Shown here: one piece after another, positions 35,841 to 44,449 of the stretch
How positions within the stretch are numbered: position 1 is the first letter of the stretch
Layout of the letters: every line of letters begins with the position of its first letter
Assembly (NCBI GenBank): GCA_021781795.1
Contig: JAJXWA010000001.1
Coordinates: 186,001 to 250,000, forward strand
DNA length: 64,000 nucleotides
Direction of reading: 5' to 3'
Source: Acidobacteriota bacterium
GTDB lineage: Bacteria; Acidobacteriota; Terriglobia; Terriglobales; Acidobacteriaceae
Notes under the pieces: model-generated
Told to the model about the DNA's origin: nothing
The model's database searches: none
What the model saw: only the letters and a program-made list of their open reading frames with translations
Translations under genes and position numbers: made by a program

Positions 35841-37349
35841 ATGTTGGCCTGGACGATTTATCTCTCATTTGCCGGTGCGCTGGTGGAGGCGCTGCTGCCG
35901 AAGAACCGGCCCGCGCTGGCGCGATGGTTTGCGCTGGTGGTGGCGGTGGCTGGACTGGCGCTGGCGCTGCTGAGCTTTGCTGCAGGCGCGACAAACCACT
36001 TTCAGCGCAGCGTGATTGTGGACGTGCCGTGGGTGTCTGGCATGGGCATTCACTATCTGCTGGCCGCGGATGGCATCAGCCTGGTGGTGGTGCTGCTGAC
36101 GGGACTGGCTGCAGTGGCGGGCGTACTGTTCAGCTGGAATATCGACCTGCGCACGAATGAGTTCTTCGCGTTCTTTCTGGCGTTGATTGGCGGCGTCTAT
36201 GGCGTCTTTCTGAGCTATGACTTGTTTCTGCTGTTCGTGTTCTACGAGATTGCGATTGTGCCGAAGTACTTCCTGATCGCGATCTGGGGATCGACGCGGC
36301 GGGAGTATGGCGCAATGAAGCTGGCGCTGTATTCATTTGTCGGCTCGGCGATGGTGCTGATCGGATTGCTGGCGGCGTATGCCAGCTCGGGTGGCCACTC
36401 GACGGGGCTGGTGGAGCTGGCGCACGCGGGGCTGCCGGCGAGCGAACAGATGTGGCTGTTCCCGTTGGTCTTTACGGGGTTTGCGATTCTGGCGGGCATG
36501 TGGCCGTTCCACACATGGGCGCCGACGGGCCATGTGGCGGCGCCGACGGCGGCCTCAATGCTGCTGGCCGGCGTGGTGATGAAGCTGGGCGCGTATGGGT
36601 GCCTGCGGGTGGCGATTTCACTGTTTCCGCGCGGACTGGATCCGTGGGGCTGGTCGTTCCTCGGGATTGGGTCGTGGCGCGATGTGTTTGCCGTGCTGGC
36701 GGTGATCGGGATTGTGTATGGCGCGCTGGTAGCGCTGGCGCAGACGGACTTCAAGTTTGTGATTGGCTACTCCAGCGTGAGCCACATGGGGTTTGTGCTG
36801 CTGGGGCTGGTGACGCTGAACCAGATTGGCATGACGGGCGCGGTGCTGCAGATGTTTTCGCACGGCGTGATTGCGGGTCTGCTGTTCGCGATTGTGGGCC
36901 GCATTGTGTATGAGCGCACGCACACACGGCAATTGGCGGAGCTGGAGACGATGCACCTGTCGAAGCGGCTTCCGTTTGCATCGTGGGCGTTTGTGCTGGC
37001 GGGCATGGCGTCGATGGGGCTGCCGGGCTTCTCAGGATTTGTGGCGGAGCTACAGGTGCTGGTGGGATCTTGGGTGGCCAAGCCGGCGTGGACAGTGACG
37101 GCTGGCGTGGGCATCGTGGTGGGCGTGGCGTACACGTGGCGCGCGCTGCAGAAGGCATTTTTCAGCGATGCGACGCCGAGCGCGCATGTCCACGAGCACG
37201 GGCATGAACTGGCGGCGATTACATGGCCGGAGGTGGCCGGAACGGTGCTGCTGTTCGGGGCGACGTTGGCGGTGGGGTTGTATCCGAGGCTGCTGCTGGA
37301 TGCGATTGAGCCGGCGGTGAAGACGCTGCTTGCGGGAGGGGTGCGATGA
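35841..37349 (+). CDS. NADH-quinone oxidoreductase subunit M, copy 2 (divergent)
   Basis: 502 residues, 14 membrane helices, clearly NuoM family (DLFLLFVFYEIAIVPKYFLIAIWG; YSSVSHMGFVLLGL; HTRQLAELETM). It is not a recent copy of nuoM1: the two differ throughout. TM5 Glu (E136) and TM8 Lys (K248, AGVVMKLGAYG) are kept, and FVAELQVLVG keeps the C-terminal Glu. In TM7 the usual F-A-V-K-x-P becomes F-A-I-L-A-G (Leu217 in place of Lys). With the long NuoL lateral helix this suggests an additional pump module in the membrane arm. Overlaps nuoN by 4 bases. Confidence 0.92.
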   Translation: MLAWTIYLSFAGALVEALLPKNRPALARWFALVVAVAGLALALLSFAAGATNHFQRSVIVDVPWVSGMGIHYLLAADGISLVVVLLTGLAAVAGVLFSWNIDLRTNEFFAFFLALIGGVYGVFLSYDLFLLFVFYEIAIVPKYFLIAIWGSTRREYGAMKLALYSFVGSAMVLIGLLAAYASSGGHSTGLVELAHAGLPASEQMWLFPLVFTGFAILAGMWPFHTWAPTGHVAAPTAASMLLAGVVMKLGAYGCLRVAISLFPRGLDPWGWSFLGIGSWRDVFAVLAVIGIVYGALVALAQTDFKFVIGYSSVSHMGFVLLGLVTLNQIGMTGAVLQMFSHGVIAGLLFAIVGRIVYERTHTRQLAELETMHLSKRLPFASWAFVLAGMASMGLPGFSGFVAELQVLVGSWVAKPAWTVTAGVGIVVGVAYTWRALQKAFFSDATPSAHVHEHGHELAAITWPEVAGTVLLFGATLAVGLYPRLLLDAIEPAVKTLLAGGVR

Positions 37350-38893
37350 ACTACGGTGAGCTCTTCCGCGTGACGCTGCCGGAGACGGCGCTGGAAATTG
37401 CGGCGCTGCTGGTGCTGGTGGTGGATCTTGGGTTTCTGCGCAAGGCCGCGCTCAACGTGCGCGCGGGCGCGGCGGCGCTGCTGGGCGTGGTTGGATGCGC
37501 GGCGGCGCTGTGGGTGATGCCGATGCAGCCTATGGGCGGGTACTTCTATCCCGGAACAGGCGAGGTGCTGCTGGCCACGGGCGGAACGGCCGCGGCGGCA
37601 CAGATTGGGATTCTGGCGCTGACGGCGCTGACGCTGCTGCTGCTGATCGATTCCACCTTTACGAAACATGTGGGCGAGTATGTGGCCTTGATTCTGATGG
37701 CTGCGGCGGGCGGGTTGATTATCGCGGCGGCGCAGGATCTGCTGGTGATCTTCATTGGGCTGGAGCTGCTGAGCCTGGGCCTGTACATCCTGACTGCATT
37801 TGCGAAGCGGTCGGGCGCGAGCGCGGAGTCGGCGCTGAAGTACTACCTGTTTGGTGGGATGTCGGCGGCATTTTTGCTGTTCGGATTCAGCTATCTCTAC
37901 GGCATCACAGGATCGACGGACCTGCATCGCATCATGCTTGGGCTTTATATGCCGAATGCGGCAACAGCTTCACCGCTGCTCTATGTGGCGCTGGTGATGA
38001 TCGCGGCAGGGCTTGGTTTCAAGGTGGCTGCGGCGCCGTTCCACCTGTGGGTGGCGGATACCTATGAGGGCGCACCCGCTCCGGCGGCGGCGTTTATCGC
38101 ATCGGTGTCGAAAGTGGCGAGCTTTGCGCTGCTGATCTCGATTGGCGCGGCGGCATGGCATATCTTCGACGGAATGAACGGACACGCGGCGTTGATGCTG
38201 GGCTTCGTGCCAGAGCCACAAAACACATGGCTTGGATTCCATGCCTCGTGGACGCGCGTGCTGATGGTGCTTGCGGCGGTTTCCATGCTGGTGGGCAACC
38301 TGACGGCGCTGGCGCAGATCAGCGTGCGGCGGCTGGTGGCCTACTCGGCGGTGGCCCATGCAGGATACATTCTGCTGGGGCTGGCGTTCTTCTCGTACGG
38401 ACCGCGCAGCGCGGAGGCGATTCTCTACTACGTGCTGACGTATGGGCTGACGACGGTGGGCGCGTTCGCGGTGATCTCCGTGGTGGAGCGGGCGACGGGC
38501 AGTGACCGGCTGGAGGCATTTTCGGGCCTGCACAAGCGGAGTCCGCTGCTGGCCGCGGTGCTGCTGGTGCTGTTTCTTTCGCTGGCTGGGATTCCGCCGT
38601 TGGTGGGATTCTGGGCGAAGTTCAACCTGTTTGCGGCGGTGCTGAACGTGCAGCCGGGCGGGGCTGCGCTGGGGCTGGTGGCGCTGGCGATCGCGATGAG
38701 CGCGGTGAGCCTCTTCTACTACCTGCAGGTGATGAAGCGAGCGTATGTGCTGGCGCCAGCGGACGAGACGCCGATTGCGCTGCCGCCGGTGACGCTGGTG
38801 CTGCTGGCCTTCATCGGGATTGCGGTGGTGGTGCTGGGATGCTTCCCGTCGCTGCTGCAGGGATGGATTGCGGGCTTCTACGGGGGGATGTAG
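37346..38893 (+). CDS. nuoN: NADH-quinone oxidoreductase subunit N
   Basis: 515 residues, 14 helices, third antiporter-like subunit, next to NuoK in the complex. Landmarks: FIGLELLSLGLYILTAFAKRSGASAESALKYYLFGGMSAAFLLFG, the TM7 Lys in LGFKVAAAPFHLWVADTYEGAPAPAAAF, AYSAVAHAGYILLGL. ATG overlaps the nuoM2 stop. Last gene of the operon; a strong hairpin at 38941 follows. Confidence 0.97.
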   Translation: MNYGELFRVTLPETALEIAALLVLVVDLGFLRKAALNVRAGAAALLGVVGCAAALWVMPMQPMGGYFYPGTGEVLLATGGTAAAAQIGILALTALTLLLLIDSTFTKHVGEYVALILMAAAGGLIIAAAQDLLVIFIGLELLSLGLYILTAFAKRSGASAESALKYYLFGGMSAAFLLFGFSYLYGITGSTDLHRIMLGLYMPNAATASPLLYVALVMIAAGLGFKVAAAPFHLWVADTYEGAPAPAAAFIASVSKVASFALLISIGAAAWHIFDGMNGHAALMLGFVPEPQNTWLGFHASWTRVLMVLAAVSMLVGNLTALAQISVRRLVAYSAVAHAGYILLGLAFFSYGPRSAEAILYYVLTYGLTTVGAFAVISVVERATGSDRLEAFSGLHKRSPLLAAVLLVLFLSLAGIPPLVGFWAKFNLFAAVLNVQPGGAALGLVALAIAMSAVSLFYYLQVMKRAYVLAPADETPIALPPVTLVLLAFIGIAVVVLGCFPSLLQGWIAGFYGGM

Positions 38894-38940
38894 AGCAGAG
38901 GGCGAGGCAAGCGGGTGCCGGACAGGTCCAGATACAAGGA

Positions 38941-38975
38941 AAAGGCTCAGGTCGAGAGATTCGGCCTGAGCCTTT
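38941..38975. terminator. Bidirectional terminator between nuoN and sdhB
   Basis: Perfect 11-base inverted repeat AAAGGCTCAGG / CCTGAGCCTTT, 13-base loop. It ends in CCTTT on the plus strand and, read on the minus strand, in a CCTTTTCC run, placed midway between the convergent nuo and sdh operons. Confidence 0.8.
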
Positions 38976-39015
38976 GGTGTTTCTGCGCTGGAGATGAACA
39001 GCGCGGTGAATGAGA

Positions 39016-39765
39016 TTATCCGCGGAGGAAGTCTTTGGCCTTTTGGATGAGGACATCGCGGCTGACGTCGGAGATGGCGTTGGTGAGCGGGAGCTGCTTG
39101 GGGCAGACCTCGACGCAGTTCTGCGCGTAGCCGCACTCCTGGATGCCGCCATCGCCGGCGAGGGCGCGGAGGCGCTCCTCCTTGAAGACCTTGCCGGTGG
39201 GGTGATTGTTGAAGAGCTTGACCTGGGCGATGGTAGCTGCGCCGACGAAGCCGGTCTCCTCATTGAACTGCGGGCAGACCTCCATGCAGCAGGTGCAGGA
39301 GATGCAGTTGGAGAGGGGGTAGCTGACTTCCTGCTGCTGCGGGAAGACGCGCGGGCCGGGGCCGAGGTCGTAGGTGCCGTCGACGGGAACCCAGGCACGA
39401 ACGGCTTTGAGGTTCTCAAAGAGCACGGAGCGATCGACCTGAAGGTCGCGGACGAGCGGGAACTTGGAGAGCGGCTCGATTCGGACGGGCTGCTCGATGT
39501 TCTCGATGAGCGTGGAGCAGGCCATGCGGGCCTTGCCGTTGATGCGCATGGCGCAGGAGCCGCAGATCTCCTCGAGGCAGTTGGAGTCGTAGGTGATGGG
39601 AGTGGTGGCGTGGCCGTCGGCGGTGACTGGGTTGAGCGCAATGTCCATGAGCGCGCTGGTCACGTTGAGGCCGGGACGCCACTCGACTTCAAACTTCTCC
39701 CAAGCGGCGGGTGCGTCGGGGCTGGCCTGACGCTTGATTTCAAGTTGCACGGTCTTGGTTGCCAT
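39016..39765 (-). CDS. sdhB: Succinate dehydrogenase iron-sulfur subunit
   Basis: 249 residues. Cluster ligands in order: [2Fe-2S] Cys63, Cys68, Cys71 and Cys83 (NCLEEICGSCAMRINGKARM); [4Fe-4S] in NCISCTCCMEVCP; [3Fe-4S] in CGYAQNCVEVCPKQLP. It carries electrons from SdhA flavin to the heme/quinone subunit. Third gene of sdhC-sdhA-sdhB on the minus strand, 14 bases after sdhA. Confidence 0.97.
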   Translation of the reverse strand: MATKTVQLEIKRQASPDAPAAWEKFEVEWRPGLNVTSALMDIALNPVTADGHATTPITYDSNCLEEICGSCAMRINGKARMACSTLIENIEQPVRIEPLSKFPLVRDLQVDRSVLFENLKAVRAWVPVDGTYDLGPGPRVFPQQQEVSYPLSNCISCTCCMEVCPQFNEETGFVGAATIAQVKLFNNHPTGKVFKEERLRALAGDGGIQECGYAQNCVEVCPKQLPLTNAISDVSRDVLIQKAKDFLRG

Positions 39766-39779
39766 GTCTCTCCCCTAGG

Positions 39780-41558
39780 CTATTTGGCCACGTCGTAACG
39801 GCGCGGGCGCGGCTTGATGTATTGGATGTCAACGTCTTCGAGCTCAAGGCGCGGACCGGCAACGTCGCCGGTGAAGCCGGCCTTGGTGGTTTTGAGGAAC
39901 TTCTCGTCGTTGCGATCGGGGAAGTCGGGCTTGTAGTGCGCGCCGCGGGATTCATCGCGCAGTTTGGCGCCGAGGACGACGGTGCGGGAGAGCTCGAGCA
40001 TGTTCTTGAGCTGGCGCGCGAAGGCGAAGCTGGTGTTGGCCCACTGGCTGCGATCGCTGAGGTTGATGCGCTTGTAGCGGTCGAGGAGAGAGACGATCTT
40101 TTCGTCTGCTTTCTGCAGGCCGGCGTTGTAGCGGATGACGGTGGCGTGCTCGGTCATGGTGTTGCCGAGTTCGCGCCAGAGCTTGAAGGGATTCTCGCCG
40201 CCTTCGTTCTTGATGAGCCTGGCGTTGATCTCGGCCTGGCGGGCGAGCTCTACTGCTGCGCCACCGTCACCCTCGGGCGCGGAGGCGGACTTTGCGAAGT
40301 CGAGCGCGATGGGGCCGGAGCGGAAGCCACCGAAGATGCAACTGACGAGGGAGTTCGCGCCGAGGCGATTGGCGCCGTGGTACTGGTACTCGCACTCGCC
40401 AGCGGCGAATAGGCCGGGAATGTTGGTCATCTGATTGAAGTCCACCCAGAGGCCGCCCATGGTGTAGTGCATGCCGGGGAAGATCTTCATGGGCTCGACG
40501 TGGGGATCGACGCCGACGAACTTCTCGTAGATTTCGAGGATGCCGCCGAGCTTGCGGTCGAGTGTGGCGCGGTCGATGTGGGTGAGGTCGAGGTAGACCA
40601 TGGGCTGGCCGTCGATGCCGAGGCCGTTCTCGTAGACAACCTTGTGGATGGCGCGGGTGGCGATGTCGCGCGGGACGAGGTTGCCGTATTTGGGATACCA
40701 CTCCTCGAGGAAGTAGAGACGCTCGGCCTCAGGAATCTGACGCGGAGCGCGGTTGTCGCCGGGCTTGCGCGGAACCCAGACGCGGCCGCCTTCGCCGCGG
40801 GCCGACTCGGACATGAGGCGGAGCTTGTCTTCACCGGGAATGGCGGTGGGATGGACCTGGATGAATTCGCCGTTGGCGTAGTAGGCGCCCTGCTGGAAGA
40901 CGGCAGCCTGTGCGGAGCCGGTGCAGACGACGGAGTTGGTGGACTTGCCGAAGATGGCGCCGATGCCGCCGGTGGCGAGGATGACTGCGCCGGCCGGGAA
41001 GGCGCGCAGTTCCATCGTGCGGAGGTCCATGGCGGTGATGCCGCGGGCCTGGCCTTTGGAGTCCACGATGGCGGAGAGGAACTCCCAGCCTTCGTACTTT
41101 TTGACCTTGCCTTCGGCCTCATAGCGGCGGACCTGCTCGTCGAGCGCGTAGAGGAGTTGCTGGCCGGTGGTGGCGCCGGCGAAGGCGGTGCGGTGATAGA
41201 GCGTGCCGCCGAAGCGGCGGAAGTCGAGCAGACCCTCTGGAGTGCGGTTGAAGGGCACACCCATGCGGTCGAGGAGGTCGATGATGGCGGGCGCGGCCTC
41301 GCACATGGCCTTGACGGGGGTCTGGTTGGCGAGGAAGTCGCCGCCGTAGATGGTGTCGTCGAAGTGCTTGTCGGTGGTGTCGCCTTCGCCCTTGAGGTTC
41401 TTTGCGGCGTTGATGCCACCCTGCGCGCAGACGGAGTGCGAGCGCTTCACGGGCACGATCGAGAAGAGATCAACAGAGCCGCCAGCCTCGGCGATCTTGA
41501 TGACCGCCGCCAGTCCTGCGAGTCCTCCGCCGACCACGATGATTTTGGGTGCTGCCAT
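39780..41558 (-). CDS. sdhA: Succinate dehydrogenase flavoprotein subunit
   Basis: 592 residues. N-terminal FAD fold VVGGGLAGLAAVIKIAEAGG, the covalent-FAD His in HSVCAQGGINAA, substrate-site sequence QVHPTAIPGEDKLRLMSESARGEGGRVWV, and HYTMGGLWVDFNQMTNIPGLFAAGECEYQYHGANRLGANSL. Succinate to fumarate in the citric acid cycle, with electrons to the quinone pool. The enzyme could also run as fumarate reductase; the family does not separate these by sequence alone. 14 bases upstream of sdhB, 76 bases downstream of sdhC. Confidence 0.97.
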   Translation of the reverse strand: MAAPKIIVVGGGLAGLAAVIKIAEAGGSVDLFSIVPVKRSHSVCAQGGINAAKNLKGEGDTTDKHFDDTIYGGDFLANQTPVKAMCEAAPAIIDLLDRMGVPFNRTPEGLLDFRRFGGTLYHRTAFAGATTGQQLLYALDEQVRRYEAEGKVKKYEGWEFLSAIVDSKGQARGITAMDLRTMELRAFPAGAVILATGGIGAIFGKSTNSVVCTGSAQAAVFQQGAYYANGEFIQVHPTAIPGEDKLRLMSESARGEGGRVWVPRKPGDNRAPRQIPEAERLYFLEEWYPKYGNLVPRDIATRAIHKVVYENGLGIDGQPMVYLDLTHIDRATLDRKLGGILEIYEKFVGVDPHVEPMKIFPGMHYTMGGLWVDFNQMTNIPGLFAAGECEYQYHGANRLGANSLVSCIFGGFRSGPIALDFAKSASAPEGDGGAAVELARQAEINARLIKNEGGENPFKLWRELGNTMTEHATVIRYNAGLQKADEKIVSLLDRYKRINLSDRSQWANTSFAFARQLKNMLELSRTVVLGAKLRDESRGAHYKPDFPDRNDEKFLKTTKAGFTGDVAGPRLELEDVDIQYIKPRPRRYDVAK

Positions 41559-41634
41559 GGATTGCTTTCCCTTTCAGTAAATCAGGGGCCAGGGATCGAC
41601 GATCGGTGACCCGTTCAAGGCAAATGAGCCGAAG

Positions 41635-42393
41635 TCAGGCGGAATGCGCCCCAGGCTGCACGGGAGCGACGAGATGCGAGACGGGCGCAATGTCGGGCGC
41701 GTTCTGATAGCGCGGACCGACGAAGGCCCAGATGCTGGCGAGGCCCATGATGGCGAGGCCGAGGCCGAAGACGGCGCATACGTAACCGAAGCGCTTGCGG
41801 GCTTTTTCGCCGGGGGTGATGCCCCACTTGGCGGCGAAGAGCCAGATGCCATAGGCGAAGTGCCAGCAGATGGCGATCATGGCTATGATGTAGACGGCAA
41901 GCATCCAGGGGTTGGCAAGCTCATGCTGCACCTTGGCGAAGGCGGCGCCGGGGTTTTCCGGGAGGCTGATGCCCATAAAGCGCTGGCGCAGGACGTGCTG
42001 ACCGATATAGAGGATGGCGATGAGGCCGGTATAACGCTGGGCTGTATACATCCAGTTGCCGGACCATGGGTAATAGACGAGATTGGATTTGCCACGGAAC
42101 CAGATGTAGAGACCGTAGAGGCCGTGGTAGAGGATGGGCAGGAAGATGAAGACCCACTCAAGGATGCGGACCATCGGAAGGCTGTTAAGGAACTTGACCT
42201 GCTGGCCATAGGCGATGGGGCCTTTGAGTGCCTCGAAGTTGGAGAGCAGGTGCTCGAGCAGAAAGGCTCCGATGGGAATAATCCCAAGGAGCGAATGCAG
42301 TTTGCGCCAGAGGAAGCTTGTGCCCTGACCGGCGCGGAGCGGCTGAACGCCCTTCTTAACAGTGGGCGCGGAAGGAATTTGAGCGGTTGCCAT
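41635..42393 (-). CDS. sdhC: Succinate dehydrogenase cytochrome b558 subunit
   Basis: 252 residues, five membrane helices: the single-subunit, di-heme 'b558' type of membrane anchor (as in Bacillus), instead of separate SdhC and SdhD. Membrane-embedded His residues at HSLLGIIPIGAFLLEHLLSN, LYHGLYGLYIW, LYIGQHVL and WHFAYGIWLF are the likely heme ligands. This type usually works with menaquinone. First gene of the operon; candidate promoter at 42475-42504. Confidence 0.93.
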   Translation of the reverse strand: MATAQIPSAPTVKKGVQPLRAGQGTSFLWRKLHSLLGIIPIGAFLLEHLLSNFEALKGPIAYGQQVKFLNSLPMVRILEWVFIFLPILYHGLYGLYIWFRGKSNLVYYPWSGNWMYTAQRYTGLIAILYIGQHVLRQRFMGISLPENPGAAFAKVQHELANPWMLAVYIIAMIAICWHFAYGIWLFAAKWGITPGEKARKRFGYVCAVFGLGLAIMGLASIWAFVGPRYQNAPDIAPVSHLVAPVQPGAHSA

Positions 42394-42474
42394 GATAGTC
42401 GCAGCTCCTGAAGGCTATGAAGCGAGGCTGTCTATGCGTGCTTCGCGAGGTGGAAGACGCTCTGTGCCTATTGC

Positions 42475-42504
42475 ATTATTTGATTTTGGGGGAGCAAGCG
42501 TCAA
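42475..42504 (-). promoter_or_regulatory. Candidate sigma-70-type promoter for sdhCAB
   Basis: On the minus strand TTGACG (42504-42499), an 18-base spacer and AATAAT (42480-42475), each 5 of 6 to consensus. It would start transcription roughly 75 bases before the sdhC ATG. Confidence 0.55.
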
Positions 42505-42549
42505 GGCGAGCGGACTGCATCGTGTGATGGAATGAATAAAAACAGCCGA

Positions 42550-43173
42550 TCAAACGTGGAGTTGCGCGAGCAGGTCCACGAAGGCGCGACCGCGATGACT
42601 GAGGGTGTGCTTGGTCTCGAGGTCAAGCTCGGCCATGGTGCGGTGGAGTTCAGAGAGATAGAAGAGGGGATCGTAGCCGAAGCCGCCGGTGCCGCGAGGC
42701 GCGTCGAGGATGAGGCCTTCGACAGAGCCCTCGGCAGAGTAGAGAGGCTGCCCGTCGCGGGCGGCGACAAGAACGCAGTGATAGCGGGCGGTGCGCTGGT
42801 CGGGGGGAATTCCGGCGAGGCGCTGGAGCAGGACCATGTTGTTCCAGACATCGGTATTGTCGTTGGCATCGGGCGAGTCGGTGAGTCCGGCGTCGGCGGC
42901 GAAGCGGGCAGAGCGGACGCCGGGCGCGCCGTTGAGGGCATCGACTTCGAGGCCGGAGTCGTCGGCGAGGACGAGATGATCGGGTGCGAAGCGGGAATAG
43001 TAAACAGCCTTGAGCGTGGCGTTGGCGAGAAAGGTGACGCCGTCTTCTTCAGGGGAGGGAATGGTGGCGAGTCCGGGTAGAGGCTCGATGAGGACGTCGT
43101 GGGCGATGGCGGCGGAGGCGAAGTCGCGGAGCTTTCCCTTGCTGCTGGTGGCGGCGTAGAGGTGAAGGGCCAT
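42550..43173 (-). CDS. rdgB: XTP/dITP pyrophosphatase (RdgB/HAM1 family)
   Basis: 207 residues from the ATG at 43171-43173 (MALHLYAATSSKGKL); the frame is open 39 codons further but that part has no family similarity. It hydrolyses non-canonical purine triphosphates to keep them out of DNA. Motifs: ATSSKGKLRDF at the start (substrate loop), VLADDSGLEVDALNGAPGVRSARFA (catalytic Asp pair), GTGGFGYDPLFY, and LSHRGRAF at the end. Divergent from the antiporter gene. Confidence 0.95.
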   Translation of the reverse strand: MALHLYAATSSKGKLRDFASAAIAHDVLIEPLPGLATIPSPEEDGVTFLANATLKAVYYSRFAPDHLVLADDSGLEVDALNGAPGVRSARFAADAGLTDSPDANDNTDVWNNMVLLQRLAGIPPDQRTARYHCVLVAARDGQPLYSAEGSVEGLILDAPRGTGGFGYDPLFYLSELHRTMAELDLETKHTLSHRGRAFVDLLAQLHV

Positions 43174-43272
43174 GGTGTGAGTGTAATGGCGGGCGACGGG
43201 CGCGTGCGTGTGATGGTCAACTAGACTGAGGGTGGAAGCACCTGTGGCTTCCGCTTGCTCCGGGAGATTGCC

Positions 43273-44409
43273 TTGGCCCCGCACATGCACGACACTGCGT
43301 TTGTCTTCATTGAGCTGGGCGTGACAACGATCGGGCTTGCCGTGCTGGCGCGTCTTGCGAGCCGCTGGGGTATTTCCGCCATTCCGTTGTATTTGCTGGC
43401 GGGACTGGTGTTTGGCAAAGGCGGCCTATCGCCGCTGAGCTTTTCCAAGGGATTCATCGGGGTTGGCGCTGAGATTGGCGTTCTGCTGCTTCTCTTCATG
43501 CTGGGCCTCGAATACTCCGGCGAGGAGCTGAAGCAAAACCTGCGCGGGGGACTGGATGGCGCGCTGATTGACCTGGCGCTCAACTTCCCGCCGGGCTTTG
43601 CGGCGGCGCTACTGCTGGGGTGGAAGCCACTGCCCGCGGCGCTGCTGGGGGGCGTGACGTATATCTCGTCATCCGGGATCATTGCGCGCGTGCTCTCCGA
43701 AGCGGGCCGGCTGAATGACGGGGAGACTCGCACGGTACTTTCCATTCTGGTGCTGGAAGACCTGGTGATGGCGGTGTATCTGCCGCTGGTTGCCGTCCTG
43801 ATTGTGGGCGGTGGCCCGGAGCGCATCGTTATTTCCGTTGCAGTCGCGCTCGCTTCCGTGCTCGCAGTCCTGTACGTGGCGATTCGCTACGGCCACCGGT
43901 TCAGCGGACTAGTTGCGCACCACTCGGATGAGGTTCTGCTTCTCAGCACGTTTGGCGCTGTGTTGCTGGTGGCGGGCATTGCGCAGCGCCTGCAGGTGTC
44001 GTCTGCGATTGGCGCATTTCTTGTTGGGATAGCGGTTTCGGGGCAGATTGCGAAGCAGACGCATCGGCTGCTTTCTCCGCTGCGCGATCTCTTTGCGGCC
44101 ATTTTCTTCTTCTTCTTCGGTCTGGAGGTCGATCCGAGGAGTCTGGGTCCAGTGCTGTGGGTGGCGCTGGGACTGGCCGCCGTGACGACTCTGACGAAGG
44201 CGCTGACGGGGTACTGGGCCACGCGGCAATCCGGCATGAGCAAGAAGGTGCGATGGCGCGCGGGCCTTACGCTGGTGGCGCGGGGCGAGTTCTCGATTGT
44301 GATTGCGGGTCTTGGCGTTGCGGTGGAGCCGCGCCTCGGGTCTCTGGCTGCTGCCTACATCCTGCTGATGGCGATTCTGGGGCCGATTACGGCGCGCGTC
44401 CTGCGGTGA
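43273..44409 (+). CDS. CPA2-family cation:proton antiporter
   Basis: Membrane antiporter of the KefB/NapA type, about 12 helices. Conserved parts: LLAGLVFGKGGLSPL (unwound helix), LLLLFMLGLEYSGEEL, SSSGIIARVLSE, VLEDLVMAVYLPL, FFFFGLEVDP, and ARGEFSIVIAGLG. It probably exchanges K+ or Na+ for protons. No C-terminal TrkA nucleotide domain follows (about 378 residues in all). Start: TTG at 43273 has GGGAG 6 bases upstream and gives MAPHMHDTAF; an ATG at 43285 lacks a site, and the frame also opens at a TTG at 43255. Confidence 0.9.
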   Translation: MAPHMHDTAFVFIELGVTTIGLAVLARLASRWGISAIPLYLLAGLVFGKGGLSPLSFSKGFIGVGAEIGVLLLLFMLGLEYSGEELKQNLRGGLDGALIDLALNFPPGFAAALLLGWKPLPAALLGGVTYISSSGIIARVLSEAGRLNDGETRTVLSILVLEDLVMAVYLPLVAVLIVGGGPERIVISVAVALASVLAVLYVAIRYGHRFSGLVAHHSDEVLLLSTFGAVLLVAGIAQRLQVSSAIGAFLVGIAVSGQIAKQTHRLLSPLRDLFAAIFFFFFGLEVDPRSLGPVLWVALGLAAVTTLTKALTGYWATRQSGMSKKVRWRAGLTLVARGEFSIVIAGLGVAVEPRLGSLAAAYILLMAILGPITARVLR

Positions 44410-44449
44410 GACCAAGTTTGAGGCTATGCAGAAGGCTTTTCGGATGAAG

